Shown: one piece after another, positions 33,233 through 41,039 of the stretch
Layout of the letters: the number at the start of each line of letters is the position of its first letter
Position numbering within the stretch: the stretch's first letter is position 1
Assembly: GCA_910586675.1 (NCBI GenBank)
Contig: CAJUJO010000001.1
Span: forward strand, 23,817 to 87,816
DNA length: 64,000 nt
DNA from: an uncultured Christensenellaceae bacterium
GTDB lineage: Bacteria > Bacillota > Clostridia > Christensenellales > Borkfalkiaceae
Direction: 5' to 3'
Notes under the pieces: generated by a model
Databases searched by the model: none
Seen by the model: the letters and a program-made list of their open reading frames with translations, nothing else
What the model was told of the DNA's origin: nothing
Position numbers and translations under genes: made by a program

Positions 33233-34579
33233 TCATTGTTTCAGAATGGCGCTCTTGATGTCGTTCACGTCTTTCAAAACGGCATCGTTCACGCGCATGA
33301 GCTCGGCAATTTTGTCGCGCGCGTAGATGACGGTGGAGTGGTCTCTCCCGCCCATTTCCTTGCCGACGGAGATAAGGGGCAGGGCGAGCATTTCGCACAT
33401 GAGGTAGGTGCAAATCTGGCGCGCCCGCACCAGCTCCTGCCGCTTGTTTTTGCCGATGAGGTCGGCTTTCGTGATGTTGTAATAGGAGCACGTGGCGCGG
33501 ATAATGGCGTCGGGCGTGGCTTCCTCCTGCTCGTCGGCGTTGCCTATGGACTCTTGCAGTGCCGTCGCGGCGAGCTTTAAGGAGATAGGTTCTTCGTGCA
33601 GCTTGCTTGCGAAGATGACGGTGTTCAGCCTGCCTTCGAGCGTGCGCACGTTGTTGTCGGTATTCTTCACGAGGAAGGCGAGCACCTCGTCGGGCACAAT
33701 ATATTTCTTTTCCAGCGCCTTGCGCTTTAAGATGGCGATCTTCGTTTCCAAATCGGGCGGCTGAATGTCGGCGATCAAGCCCCCTTCGAATCGGGTGCGC
33801 AGGCGCTCTTCCAGCGTTGTGAGCTCCTTTGCAGGGCAGTCGGAGGAAATTACGATCTGTTTATGCTGGGCGAACAGCTCGTTAAAGGTATGGAAAAAGG
33901 CTTCCTGCACGCCGTACTTTCCCGCCCAAAATTGAATGTCGTCGATGATCAGCACGTCCACGTTGCGGTAGCGGTTGCGGAAGCGCATTTCGTTGTCCCG
34001 TCCGCCGCCCTTCTTTGCGAAACTGTCGATATATTCGTTCAAGAATTTTTCGCTCGTCGTGTAGATGACTTTGAGCGAGGGCTTCTTTTCCGCGATTTCG
34101 TTGGCGATCGCCTGCATGAGGTGGGTTTTACCCAGCCCCGTGCCGCCGTAAATGTAAAGGGGATTGAAGTTTTCCCCCGGCGCTTCGGCGACCGATTTCG
34201 CCGCCGCAAACACGAATTTGTTGGAGGAGCCGACGACGTACGAATCGAAGGTATAGCGTTTATCGAGGACGACGGTCGTCTCTTCCACGGCGTCGGGCAT
34301 TTCTCGAAGGGTATATTCCTCGCTCCCTTCCACGACGACGACGAAATCGACAAGCCCCACGTCGGCGGAAACAACCGCCTCGCGCAGCTTTTCGGCAAGG
34401 CTTTTGGAGATGAGGCTTGCGGTGAGCTCCGTTTCCGCCTGCAACACGATTTTACGGTTCACCACGTCCACGGGCACGAGGTTTTCGATGAACGTACTGT
34501 AAGAAATGGTATTCACGAGCGTCTTTGCCCGCTCGCGGATTTTATCCCATAAAAAATCAAACTGTGCTTTTTCCGTCAT
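33233..34579 (-). CDS. dnaA: Chromosomal replication initiator DnaA
   Basis: A 448-residue initiator. It has an N-terminal DnaB/protein-interaction domain (FLWDKIRERAKTLV), Walker A GGTGLGKTH near residue 145, Walker B VLIIDDIQFW, and the C-terminal DNA-binding signature (ICTYLMCEMLALPLISVGKEMGGRDHSTVIYA), all intact. It binds DnaA boxes and opens oriC. The start follows AGAGGG. Its usual partner dnaN is not downstream; mnmG is. The 98-base gap to the divergent recF shows no DnaA-box cluster. Confidence 0.98.
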   Translation of the reverse strand: MTEKAQFDFLWDKIRERAKTLVNTISYSTFIENLVPVDVVNRKIVLQAETELTASLISKSLAEKLREAVVSADVGLVDFVVVVEGSEEYTLREMPDAVEETTVVLDKRYTFDSYVVGSSNKFVFAAAKSVAEAPGENFNPLYIYGGTGLGKTHLMQAIANEIAEKKPSLKVIYTTSEKFLNEYIDSFAKKGGGRDNEMRFRNRYRNVDVLIIDDIQFWAGKYGVQEAFFHTFNELFAQHKQIVISSDCPAKELTTLEERLRTRFEGGLIADIQPPDLETKIAILKRKALEKKYIVPDEVLAFLVKNTDNNVRTLEGRLNTVIFASKLHEEPISLKLAATALQESIGNADEQEEATPDAIIRATCSYYNITKADLIGKNKRQELVRARQICTYLMCEMLALPLISVGKEMGGRDHSTVIYARDKIAELMRVNDAVLKDVNDIKSAILKQ

Positions 34580-34619
34580 TTTACCCTCTGAAACGCTTCC
34601 GTTTTGCCGTTATTTTTGC

Positions 34620-34629
34620 TATAATTATA
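34620..34629. promoter_or_regulatory. Overlapping divergent -10 boxes of dnaA and recF
   Basis: CTATAATTATAG is a perfect palindrome that gives TATAAT on the + strand (34620-34625, toward recF) and on the - strand (34629-34624, toward dnaA). The -35 regions are poor on both sides. Confidence 0.5.
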
Positions 34630-34677
34630 GTACAAAACGCCTTAAAAAGAAAGTGTTTTTGCGGAAAATTCGGTCAA

Positions 34678-35763
34678 ATGTTCATAAAAAAATTAACGCT
34701 CGTCAATTTCAGAAATTACGAAGGGGAAACGTTCGCCTTTTCCGAAGGCGTCAACGTGCTTTCGGGCAGGAACGCGCAGGGCAAGACCAACTGCGCGGAA
34801 GCCGTGTTTTACCTGTGCACGGGCGCATCCCTCCGTATTCGCCACGACAGACAGCTCATCCGCCACGGGGAGAGCTGCGCTTCTCTTCGCGCCGAAGCGG
34901 AGAGCCGGTACGGAAGCGTTGTTCTGGAAGCGGACGTTTTTGAGAATAAGCGGGAGCTCCGCGTGAACGGGAGCAAGGTTTCCCGCACGGCGGACTTCAT
35001 CGGAAACATGAACAGCGTGTTTTTCTCCCCCGGCGAGCTACGGCTCATTCAGGACGGGCCGGACGAACGCAGGCGCTTTCTGAACCTTTCCATTTCGCAG
35101 ACCTCGCGCGCTTATTGCACCGCGCTGCAACGGTATAACAAGATTCTCGAACAGCGCAACAACCTCTTGAAGGAGCGGGACGCTTCGCTCATTTTAGAAA
35201 CCCTGCCCGTGTGGGACGAGCAGCTCGCCCGCTACGCCGCCGTGATCGTGCGGCACAGAAGGGAGTTTTTGAGCAAACTTTCGCCGCTTGCGGCGGAAGC
35301 GCACGCCTACCTTACCGACGGCGCGGAAACGCTTACGCTCGGCAGCGATCGGGAATACGAAGGGGGCGAGGAGGAGATCGCCGCGCGGCTCGTCCGCGAG
35401 CTGGGCGGTGCGTACGAGCGGGATATTCGCCTCGGGTTTACGACGGTCGGGCCGCACCGCGACGACATCAAAATTTCCATCGACGGAACGGACGCGCGCG
35501 GCTACGCTTCGCAGGGGCAGACGCGCACGGCGGCGCTTTCGTTAAAGCTCGCCGAAGTGGAGATATTCAAGGAAATTTCGGGCGAAGCGCCCGTCCTCGT
35601 TTTGGACGACGTGATGAGCGAGCTCGACCTGCCCCGCCGTAAAAAGCTGCTCTCGCGGGTGAACGGCATACAGTGCATTCTCACCTGCACGCATTCCGAG
35701 CGCGTGCTGTACGGCACGGAAACCAATAAGATCCGCATTCAGGGGGGAAGAATCGTTCCGTGA
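34678..35763 (+). CDS. recF: DNA replication and repair protein RecF
   Basis: A 361-residue SMC-like ATPase. It has the N-terminus KKLTLVNFRNYEG, Walker A GRNAQGKTN, the ABC signature region SQGQTRTAALSLKLAE, and Walker B PVLVLDDVMSELD. It loads RecA at gaps. The open frame reaches further upstream, but ATG 34678 gives the conserved N-terminus. The stop overlaps the GTG of the PHP gene by four bases. The normal dnaA-dnaN-recF order is broken: recF is divergent from dnaA. Confidence 0.96.
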   Translation: MFIKKLTLVNFRNYEGETFAFSEGVNVLSGRNAQGKTNCAEAVFYLCTGASLRIRHDRQLIRHGESCASLRAEAESRYGSVVLEADVFENKRELRVNGSKVSRTADFIGNMNSVFFSPGELRLIQDGPDERRRFLNLSISQTSRAYCTALQRYNKILEQRNNLLKERDASLILETLPVWDEQLARYAAVIVRHRREFLSKLSPLAAEAHAYLTDGAETLTLGSDREYEGGEEEIAARLVRELGGAYERDIRLGFTTVGPHRDDIKISIDGTDARGYASQGQTRTAALSLKLAEVEIFKEISGEAPVLVLDDVMSELDLPRRKKLLSRVNGIQCILTCTHSERVLYGTETNKIRIQGGRIVP

Positions 35764-36602
35764 AAGCCGATTTGCATCTGCATTCGGTCTATTCGGACGG
35801 AAAATATTCGCCCGAAGAGATCGCCCGCCGCGCAAAGCAAGCGGGACTCAAACTGTTTTCGCTTACCGATCACGACAATATGGGCGGCAGCGAAGAAGCG
35901 GAAGCTGCGGCGCAAAAATACGGGCTTCATTTCGTGCGCGGGTGGGAGGTTTCCTCGTACGATGACTGCAAGGTGCACGTTTTGGGGTACGGCTGCCGCG
36001 GCGGGGCGGCATATCGGGACTTTCTCGAACGGCGTAAAACGGGCGGATTGCTCCGCGCGCGGGATATGCTGGAAAAGGCCAATTCTTATTTTTGCACGTC
36101 GCTCACGATGAACGACGTCGAGCGCGAGCACTTAAAAAAGGACGCGCCGCTCCATACTATGCACGTCGTGCGGGCGTTCGCAAGACGGTTGAGCGTGAAG
36201 GCGGACGCGCTCTATTTAAGCGCCTTCGATAGGGGCAAGCCCTGCTATTCCGATTTATACCGCCCTTTGCCCGAACACGCGATCGAGGCGATCCGCGCCG
36301 ACGGCGGGATCTCTTCTTTGGCGCACCCGGGGCGCATTGCCTTGGATTTTGCCGCGAAGGAAGCGCTCATGCTGCGGCTCGTTTCGGCAGGGCTCGACGG
36401 TATAGAATGCGTATATACCACGCATACTGCTGAGGAAACGGCTTATTTCGAGGCGTTCGCGCGCAGGCGCGGCTTGTTCACGACGGGCGGATCCGACTTT
36501 CACGAAGAGGGCGGGCGCGCCGTGTTGGGAAATCCCGCGTTCCGTGCGGACGGGCGATTGCTCGCAGCGCTCGGGATACCGTTTGGCGGAGGCGGTGAAT
36601 GA
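35760..36602 (+). CDS. PHP-domain phosphoesterase
   Basis: A 280-residue PHP protein from a GTG start that overlaps the recF stop (GTGA). Metal-binding motifs are DLHLHSVYSDG at 4-14, SLTDHDN near 34-40, the LAHPGR block and GGSDFHE near the end. This layout is that of TrpH/YciV-type enzymes, which act as 3',5'-nucleoside bisphosphate phosphatases or 5'-3' exoribonucleases. The exact substrate is inferred. It overlaps the VanW gene by four bases. Confidence 0.88.
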   Translation: MKADLHLHSVYSDGKYSPEEIARRAKQAGLKLFSLTDHDNMGGSEEAEAAAQKYGLHFVRGWEVSSYDDCKVHVLGYGCRGGAAYRDFLERRKTGGLLRARDMLEKANSYFCTSLTMNDVEREHLKKDAPLHTMHVVRAFARRLSVKADALYLSAFDRGKPCYSDLYRPLPEHAIEAIRADGGISSLAHPGRIALDFAAKEALMLRLVSAGLDGIECVYTTHTAEETAYFEAFARRRGLFTTGGSDFHEEGGRAVLGNPAFRADGRLLAALGIPFGGGGE

Positions 36603-37912
36603 AGAGAATTTTTACGGTTGCACTGACGCTCCTCTTTGCGGGGAGCGTTTTTCCTTTTTCGGGTTGCGCTTGGGGCGGGCGCGTAAAGGCTGACGTTACG
36701 GTAGAGGGCGTCGTCGTGGGCGGTTTGACGTACGCGGAGGCCGAGCGCGCCGTGCGGGAAAAAATCGCGGGCGGGCTTGCTCCGCTCACCGTCTGCGCGC
36801 CGTCGGGAAACGTAACCTTTGCTTATCCCGAAATTTCCTTTACGGACGACGTGTCCGCGTTGGTGCGGCGCGCCAAGCGCGGGGACAGACTTGCCGCGCG
36901 CATAAGGCGCAATTGGGCGGAAGCGGAGCGCCGTTTGGAAGAGATATGCGCGCAAAATGCGCGGCAGGCGGTAAATGCCGAACTTACTTTTTCCGCAAAG
37001 GGGTTTGAATATTCGGCGGGGGAAAACGGCGTTCGCTGCGATTACAACGCGCTTCTTTCCGATACGGCAAGGGCGCTGCGGGAAGGCGGGGAAACCGTAA
37101 TGCTCCGCTGCGGCGAATATGCGCCCGAGATTACGGAGGAATCGCTCCGCGCGCGCACGCAGGCGCTTTCGGAATTTACCACCTATTACGACGGGGACAA
37201 TCGCCCGCGCAGCCATAATATCGCGTTGGCGGCGGAACGCGTTTCCGGCACGGTATTGGAGCCGAACGCGGAATTTTCCTTCAACGCGGCGGTGGGCAAG
37301 CGCACTGCGGAAAACGGGTTCGAAGAAGCTACCGTCATTCAGGACGGGGAATTTGCAAAGGGGATCGGCGGGGGCGTGTGCCAGACGAGCACGACGCTTT
37401 TCAATGCGGCGCTCCGCGCGGGAATGAAGATCACCGAAAGCCGTAACCACTCCCTCGCCATAAGCTATGTGCCTTATTCGCTCGACGCGATGGTGTCCGA
37501 ATACAGTGATTTGAAATTCGTAAATCCCTACGCGTTCCCCGTTTATATTCTCGCGCGCGCGGAGGGCGACGGCGTGAAGTTCGAGTTTTTCGGCATGCCC
37601 GACGGCTTGCGCTACGAAACGGAGAGCAGGATTCTGCTCCGCGTGAAGCCGCCCGAAGCGAAAATCGTGGAAGGGGAGAAAAACGCCGTTCTCCGCGCCG
37701 AAAAGGAGGGGATCGCCAGCGAGAGTTATCTGCTCGTTTACAATGGGGACGGAAAGCTTTTATCCCGCACGCTGATCCGGCGGGACAGCTATGCCGCGGT
37801 GCAGGGCATCTATCAGGTCGCCCCTTCGGAGGAAGAGCCGCCTGCGGGGGAAGAAGACGGCGATTACGGCATATCTCCGCACGGCGAGGGGGAATTTGAG
37901 CTTTTCGGTTGA
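36599..37912 (+). CDS. VanW-family lipoprotein
   Basis: A 437-residue secreted protein. The signal peptide ends in the lipobox FSGC at about residues 20-23, so it is probably a membrane lipoprotein. Residues about 35-170 look like the peptidoglycan-binding-like domain often found before VanW. Residues about 195-345 are VanW: NIALAAERVSGTVL, GGGVCQTSTTLFNAAL and RNHSLAISYVPYSLDAMV. A short acidic tail follows. VanW function is unknown although the name comes from a vancomycin-resistance cluster; no van genes are here. It overlaps the PHP gene by four bases. Confidence 0.9.
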   Translation: MKRIFTVALTLLFAGSVFPFSGCAWGGRVKADVTVEGVVVGGLTYAEAERAVREKIAGGLAPLTVCAPSGNVTFAYPEISFTDDVSALVRRAKRGDRLAARIRRNWAEAERRLEEICAQNARQAVNAELTFSAKGFEYSAGENGVRCDYNALLSDTARALREGGETVMLRCGEYAPEITEESLRARTQALSEFTTYYDGDNRPRSHNIALAAERVSGTVLEPNAEFSFNAAVGKRTAENGFEEATVIQDGEFAKGIGGGVCQTSTTLFNAALRAGMKITESRNHSLAISYVPYSLDAMVSEYSDLKFVNPYAFPVYILARAEGDGVKFEFFGMPDGLRYETESRILLRVKPPEAKIVEGEKNAVLRAEKEGIASESYLLVYNGDGKLLSRTLIRRDSYAAVQGIYQVAPSEEEPPAGEEDGDYGISPHGEGEFELFG

Positions 37913-37941
37913 AAAAATTGCGTAAAACGGTGAAAAATAAG

Positions 37942-37970
37942 TTGATTTTTCCGTCCGTTTCGGCTATAAT
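37942..37970 (+). promoter_or_regulatory. Promoter of rplS
   Basis: TTGATT (37942-37947), 17-base spacer, perfect TATAAT (37965-37970). Confidence 0.8.
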
Positions 37971-37983
37971 AGCAAAGACTTCG

Positions 37984-38016
37984 GGCGTTCCTCTGCCGTT
38001 TTCGGGAATGAACGTC
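37984..38016 (+). promoter_or_regulatory. Candidate L19 leader hairpin
   Basis: In the 63-base rplS leader, GGCGTTC (37984-37990) pairs with GAACGTC (38010-38016, one G-U) around an inner CCG-TTTT-CGG. Its position fits the L19 leader of Bacillota, but I cannot confirm the family. Confidence 0.45.
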
Positions 38017-38039
38017 GCGTAAATATCGGAGGTAAAGTC

Positions 38040-38384
38040 ATGAATGGTTTGATCGAAGCGATTGAAGCGGAAGGCATGAAGGAAACCGTTCCCCAGTTCA
38101 ACGTAGGCGATACCGTTAAAGTCGGTTACCGTATCATCGAGGGCGGAAAGGAAAGAATTCAGAACTTTGAAGGCGTCGTCATCGCAAAGAAAAACGGCGG
38201 CATCCGCGAAACCTTCACGGTAAGGCGCCTTTCGTTCGGCGTCGGCGTGGAGCGCTGCTTCCCCGTTCATTCGCCCAAGGTGGCGTACGTGAACGTCGTA
38301 AGAGCGGGTAAGGTAAGAAGGGCAAAGCTCTATTATCTGAGAGGGCTTACGGGCAAAGCCGCAAAAATCAAAGAAGTAAAGTAA
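38040..38384 (+). CDS. rplS: Ribosomal protein bL19
   Basis: A 114-residue L19 of the large subunit at the 30S-50S interface. It has VPQFNVGDTVKVGYRI, RIQNFEGVVIAKKNGG and SPKVAYVNVVRAGKVRRAKLYYLRGL. The start follows GGAGGTAAAGTC. It stands alone here; in many Bacillota it follows rpsP-rimM-trmD. It has its own promoter and terminator. Confidence 0.98.
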   Translation: MNGLIEAIEAEGMKETVPQFNVGDTVKVGYRIIEGGKERIQNFEGVVIAKKNGGIRETFTVRRLSFGVGVERCFPVHSPKVAYVNVVRAGKVRRAKLYYLRGLTGKAAKIKEVK

Positions 38385-38402
38385 ATCCGTTGGTTCGGAA
38401 AG

Positions 38403-38440
38403 AACAGCGCGCCAAAAGTCAATGGCGCGCTGTTTTACTT
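38403..38440. terminator. Terminator between rplS and the small membrane gene
   Basis: Perfect arms AACAGCGCGCCA / TGGCGCGCTGTT followed by TTACTTTT; it serves rplS and perhaps the convergent gene. Confidence 0.88.
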
Positions 38441-38815
38441 TTAATTTCCGTTTCTCTTTACCAGGTACCATACCCAGGAGAAGAGAAAGAGAAATACAAT
38501 CGCGGGAAGAAAAAGGACAATCGATAAGGTTACGCAGCCGATGTCTTTTTCGTATTCGCTGCGGAAATACCCGTCTACGGGATTATCGTAGGATTTTCTG
38601 ATTTTTTCGGGCGACGGAAGGGATACGATACCCGTTTTCAGCGTATAGAAAAGGCAATAGACCAAATAGGCGAACGCGGGCGCGCCGAGGAGTGCAAAAT
38701 ATATGCGTACGCCCGTCGTTACCGCAATCGCAATGATTGCGGTCAAATATAAAACCGTACACAGCGCGGCGGCTTTCAGCCCGCGGTCTGCAATATCTCG
38801 ATCGTGATTTCGCAA
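38441..38815 (-). CDS. Small membrane protein of unknown function
   Basis: A 124-residue protein with hydrophobic segments near residues 14-32, 36-60 and 92-118, a loop rich in charged residues (SPEKIRKSYDNPVDGYFRSEYEKD) and a basic C-terminus. The start ATG is preceded on the - strand by AAAGGAGAAA. No known family was recognised. It is convergent with rplS. Confidence 0.65.
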   Translation of the reverse strand: MRNHDRDIADRGLKAAALCTVLYLTAIIAIAVTTGVRIYFALLGAPAFAYLVYCLFYTLKTGIVSLPSPEKIRKSYDNPVDGYFRSEYEKDIGCVTLSIVLFLPAIVFLFLFSWVWYLVKRNGN

Positions 38816-38976
38816 AACATTTTCTCCTTTCTTTCAGCAAGAATTCGGCGATTGGGCCGATATTATATCTTATCGCGAGCGCGCCGCACGGGGTGCTATT
38901 TGTCTTTCAAAAAATCGAGAACGCGTTTTTTCCCTTTCTTTCCCGTTAATTTTTAATTGAAATTCCGAAAAATCCG

Positions 38977-39005
38977 TTTACAATTTACGCGGAATGCGTT
39001 AGAAT
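38977..39005 (+). promoter_or_regulatory. Promoter of the glycosyltransferase gene
   Basis: TTTACA (38977-38982) and TAGAAT (39000-39005), 17-base spacer. Confidence 0.65.
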
Positions 39006-39038
39006 AGAAAATATCATATAATAAGGAATAGTTTACCT

Positions 39039-41021
39039 ATGGCAAAAATTTTCGGCAAGTGGAAAAAATTCTCCGTGTTTGCGCGCGCGTTCGCAATTCT
39101 TGCGCTCGTCTTTTTCCTCGTCGGGCTGGGCACGCTCGGATCGGTGCAGTCGACGGGCGGAAATTTCGAGTTGAGCAGCGCGGAAAAAGCGCAGGTTATT
39201 TTCCGCCTCGAAAAGGGCGAGAATCAGAAGCGTCTCAAACAAATTTATATTAACGTGGGCGCAATCTACAACGAAGTCGGTTCGGTTGCAACGCTCAGAA
39301 TGGGGCGCTCTACGAGTGCGACGGGCAGCTATTCCATTTACGAGCCGGGGGATGCGAAGATTGCCAATCTCTTCCAAAAAGTCGAGGAAGGAAAGGAAAA
39401 GGATGAAAAGGCGATAGACGGCGCCGTTTACAACTGGATCGCCCCCTTCGACATGGGGGATAACGGCATTTCCCTCGATACCTATAAATATTATAAACTC
39501 ACGGCGCGCACCTGCAATGTCGTGGTGAACGAGGTCGTGTTCGTCGCCGACGACGATACCGTCGTGAAAGCGGAGATAGATGCCGCGTCCGTTCTGCCTT
39601 ACGGCTCGGGTGAAACGGCGGAGACGGCGAGAAAGCGCGCGGAAGCGCTGCTCGACAGGCAGTATATTCCCTCTCTCGCGCAGTCGTCTTTCTTCCGTTT
39701 CGGGGAAGAAGAGGTCTACTCCATGCTCACGGCGGACGAGATCCGCGCGGGGAATACGTTGCTCCGCCAGCCTTCCGGCGCGCCCGCGCACATGAATTAT
39801 CATGCGGATAAGGTATACGGCGCTCTGGGAAATGATCTGCTTACGCTCGGCGTGAGTATTTTCGGCAGAAGTCCGTTCGGCTTGCGCGTTTTTCCGTTTC
39901 TCGCGTCCTTCGGCGTTTTGGTGTTCGGCTTTCTGTTCGTGAAGTCTCTTACAAAGAGCGACAAGGCGGGCTTTGCCTTCGCGCTTCTGTACGCGCTCTG
40001 CGGACTTTCGCTCGGCTTCGGACATCTGGGAACGCCGCTCACGATGGGATTGTTCTTCTTTACGGCTTCCCTGTACGCTTGTTACGGCTTCTATTCCAAG
40101 GGCTTGAAAAAGATAAATTTCAAGGGCGTTCTGCCCCTGCTCCTTTCGGGCTTGTCCGCTGCGGCGGCAATTTGCGTGCACGGCGCGTTTGCGGTGCCCG
40201 TCGTCGGAGTGATAGGGCTGTTCGCGGCTGGAATGGTACGCCAGCAGAAAGCGAAGAATTTTGTCCTCGATAAGGCGATCGCCGAAGCGGAAGCGCTTCC
40301 CGAGGACGCTTCGGGAGAGGAAACGCTTGCGGCAAAGGAAAAGGTCGCCGGTACGCTCAACGAATACCGCAACAAAAATATTGCGGCGCCCGCCGTGTAC
40401 TTTGCGGCGCTTCTCCTCGGCGCGCTGGTAATATCGCTGATTGCGCTCATCCCCATGTATTTCACGTATGTGAAAATCTACGATAATCCCGCCTCGCCCT
40501 CGCTCAACATCTTCGTTTTTCTGTGGAAGAGCTTTACGGGCGGATTTGTCGGCGCGAACGTTCTTTCGCAGAGCGCTTCGGGCTGGACATTGTTTTATCC
40601 GCTCTTTAAGGGCGCGGGAGAGCTTTACGCGGTTACCGGCTCCTTCGTCAACGTTGCCGCCCTGCTTGCGGGTGCGTACGGTTTGAGCTTTGCCGTGTTC
40701 ACTCTCGTCTGCGTGCTCGCCAAGAGGCAGAAGGGCAAGGAAGTGCGCGCTGCCGTACGCGCTGCCCTCATACCGCTCGCGGGGCTCGCGCTCATGCTCG
40801 TTACGGCTGCTTTCGCAAGCGGAAGCGGCGCATTCGTGTTCGGTGCGTATACGTTCGCCTTTATGCTCGGCGCAAACGCGGTCAAGGAGATATGGCAGTA
40901 TAAATCGGGCGGAATTGCGCTTGTCGTTTGTACGATTTTGCTCGGCTTGTGCTTTGCTGCAATGACGCCTTGGCTCTTCTCTATCCCTCTCCCTGCCGCG
41001 GTGCAGGCGGTGTTCGGTTAA
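39039..41021 (+). CDS. GT-C membrane glycosyltransferase, PMT-like, with inserted extracytoplasmic domain
   Basis: A 660-residue polytopic protein. One helix near residues 14-33 is followed by about 220 extracytoplasmic residues with a beta-sandwich (discoidin-like) pattern: IYINVGAIYNEVG, SYSIYEPGD, YYKLTARTCNVVVNEVVFV. Then comes a PMT-like stretch (MNYHADKVYGALGNDLLTLG...FGRSPFGLRVFPFL) and about ten more helices. The layout fits dolichyl-phosphate-mannose/ArnT-type enzymes that move sugars from lipid carriers at the outer membrane face. The usual acidic catalytic pair could not be placed with certainty, so the function is tentative. A charged loop (EAEALPEDASGEET) lies near residue 415. 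Confidence 0.7.
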   Translation: MAKIFGKWKKFSVFARAFAILALVFFLVGLGTLGSVQSTGGNFELSSAEKAQVIFRLEKGENQKRLKQIYINVGAIYNEVGSVATLRMGRSTSATGSYSIYEPGDAKIANLFQKVEEGKEKDEKAIDGAVYNWIAPFDMGDNGISLDTYKYYKLTARTCNVVVNEVVFVADDDTVVKAEIDAASVLPYGSGETAETARKRAEALLDRQYIPSLAQSSFFRFGEEEVYSMLTADEIRAGNTLLRQPSGAPAHMNYHADKVYGALGNDLLTLGVSIFGRSPFGLRVFPFLASFGVLVFGFLFVKSLTKSDKAGFAFALLYALCGLSLGFGHLGTPLTMGLFFFTASLYACYGFYSKGLKKINFKGVLPLLLSGLSAAAAICVHGAFAVPVVGVIGLFAAGMVRQQKAKNFVLDKAIAEAEALPEDASGEETLAAKEKVAGTLNEYRNKNIAAPAVYFAALLLGALVISLIALIPMYFTYVKIYDNPASPSLNIFVFLWKSFTGGFVGANVLSQSASGWTLFYPLFKGAGELYAVTGSFVNVAALLAGAYGLSFAVFTLVCVLAKRQKGKEVRAAVRAALIPLAGLALMLVTAAFASGSGAFVFGAYTFAFMLGANAVKEIWQYKSGGIALVVCTILLGLCFAAMTPWLFSIPLPAAVQAVFG

Positions 41022-41039
41022 GCGGGGAGGATACGGAAG

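Noticed and set aside
34580..34677. Replication origin between dnaA and recF
   Set aside because: Only 98 bases, with no TTATCCACA-type boxes noticed and no clear AT-rich unwinding element beyond the promoter palindrome.
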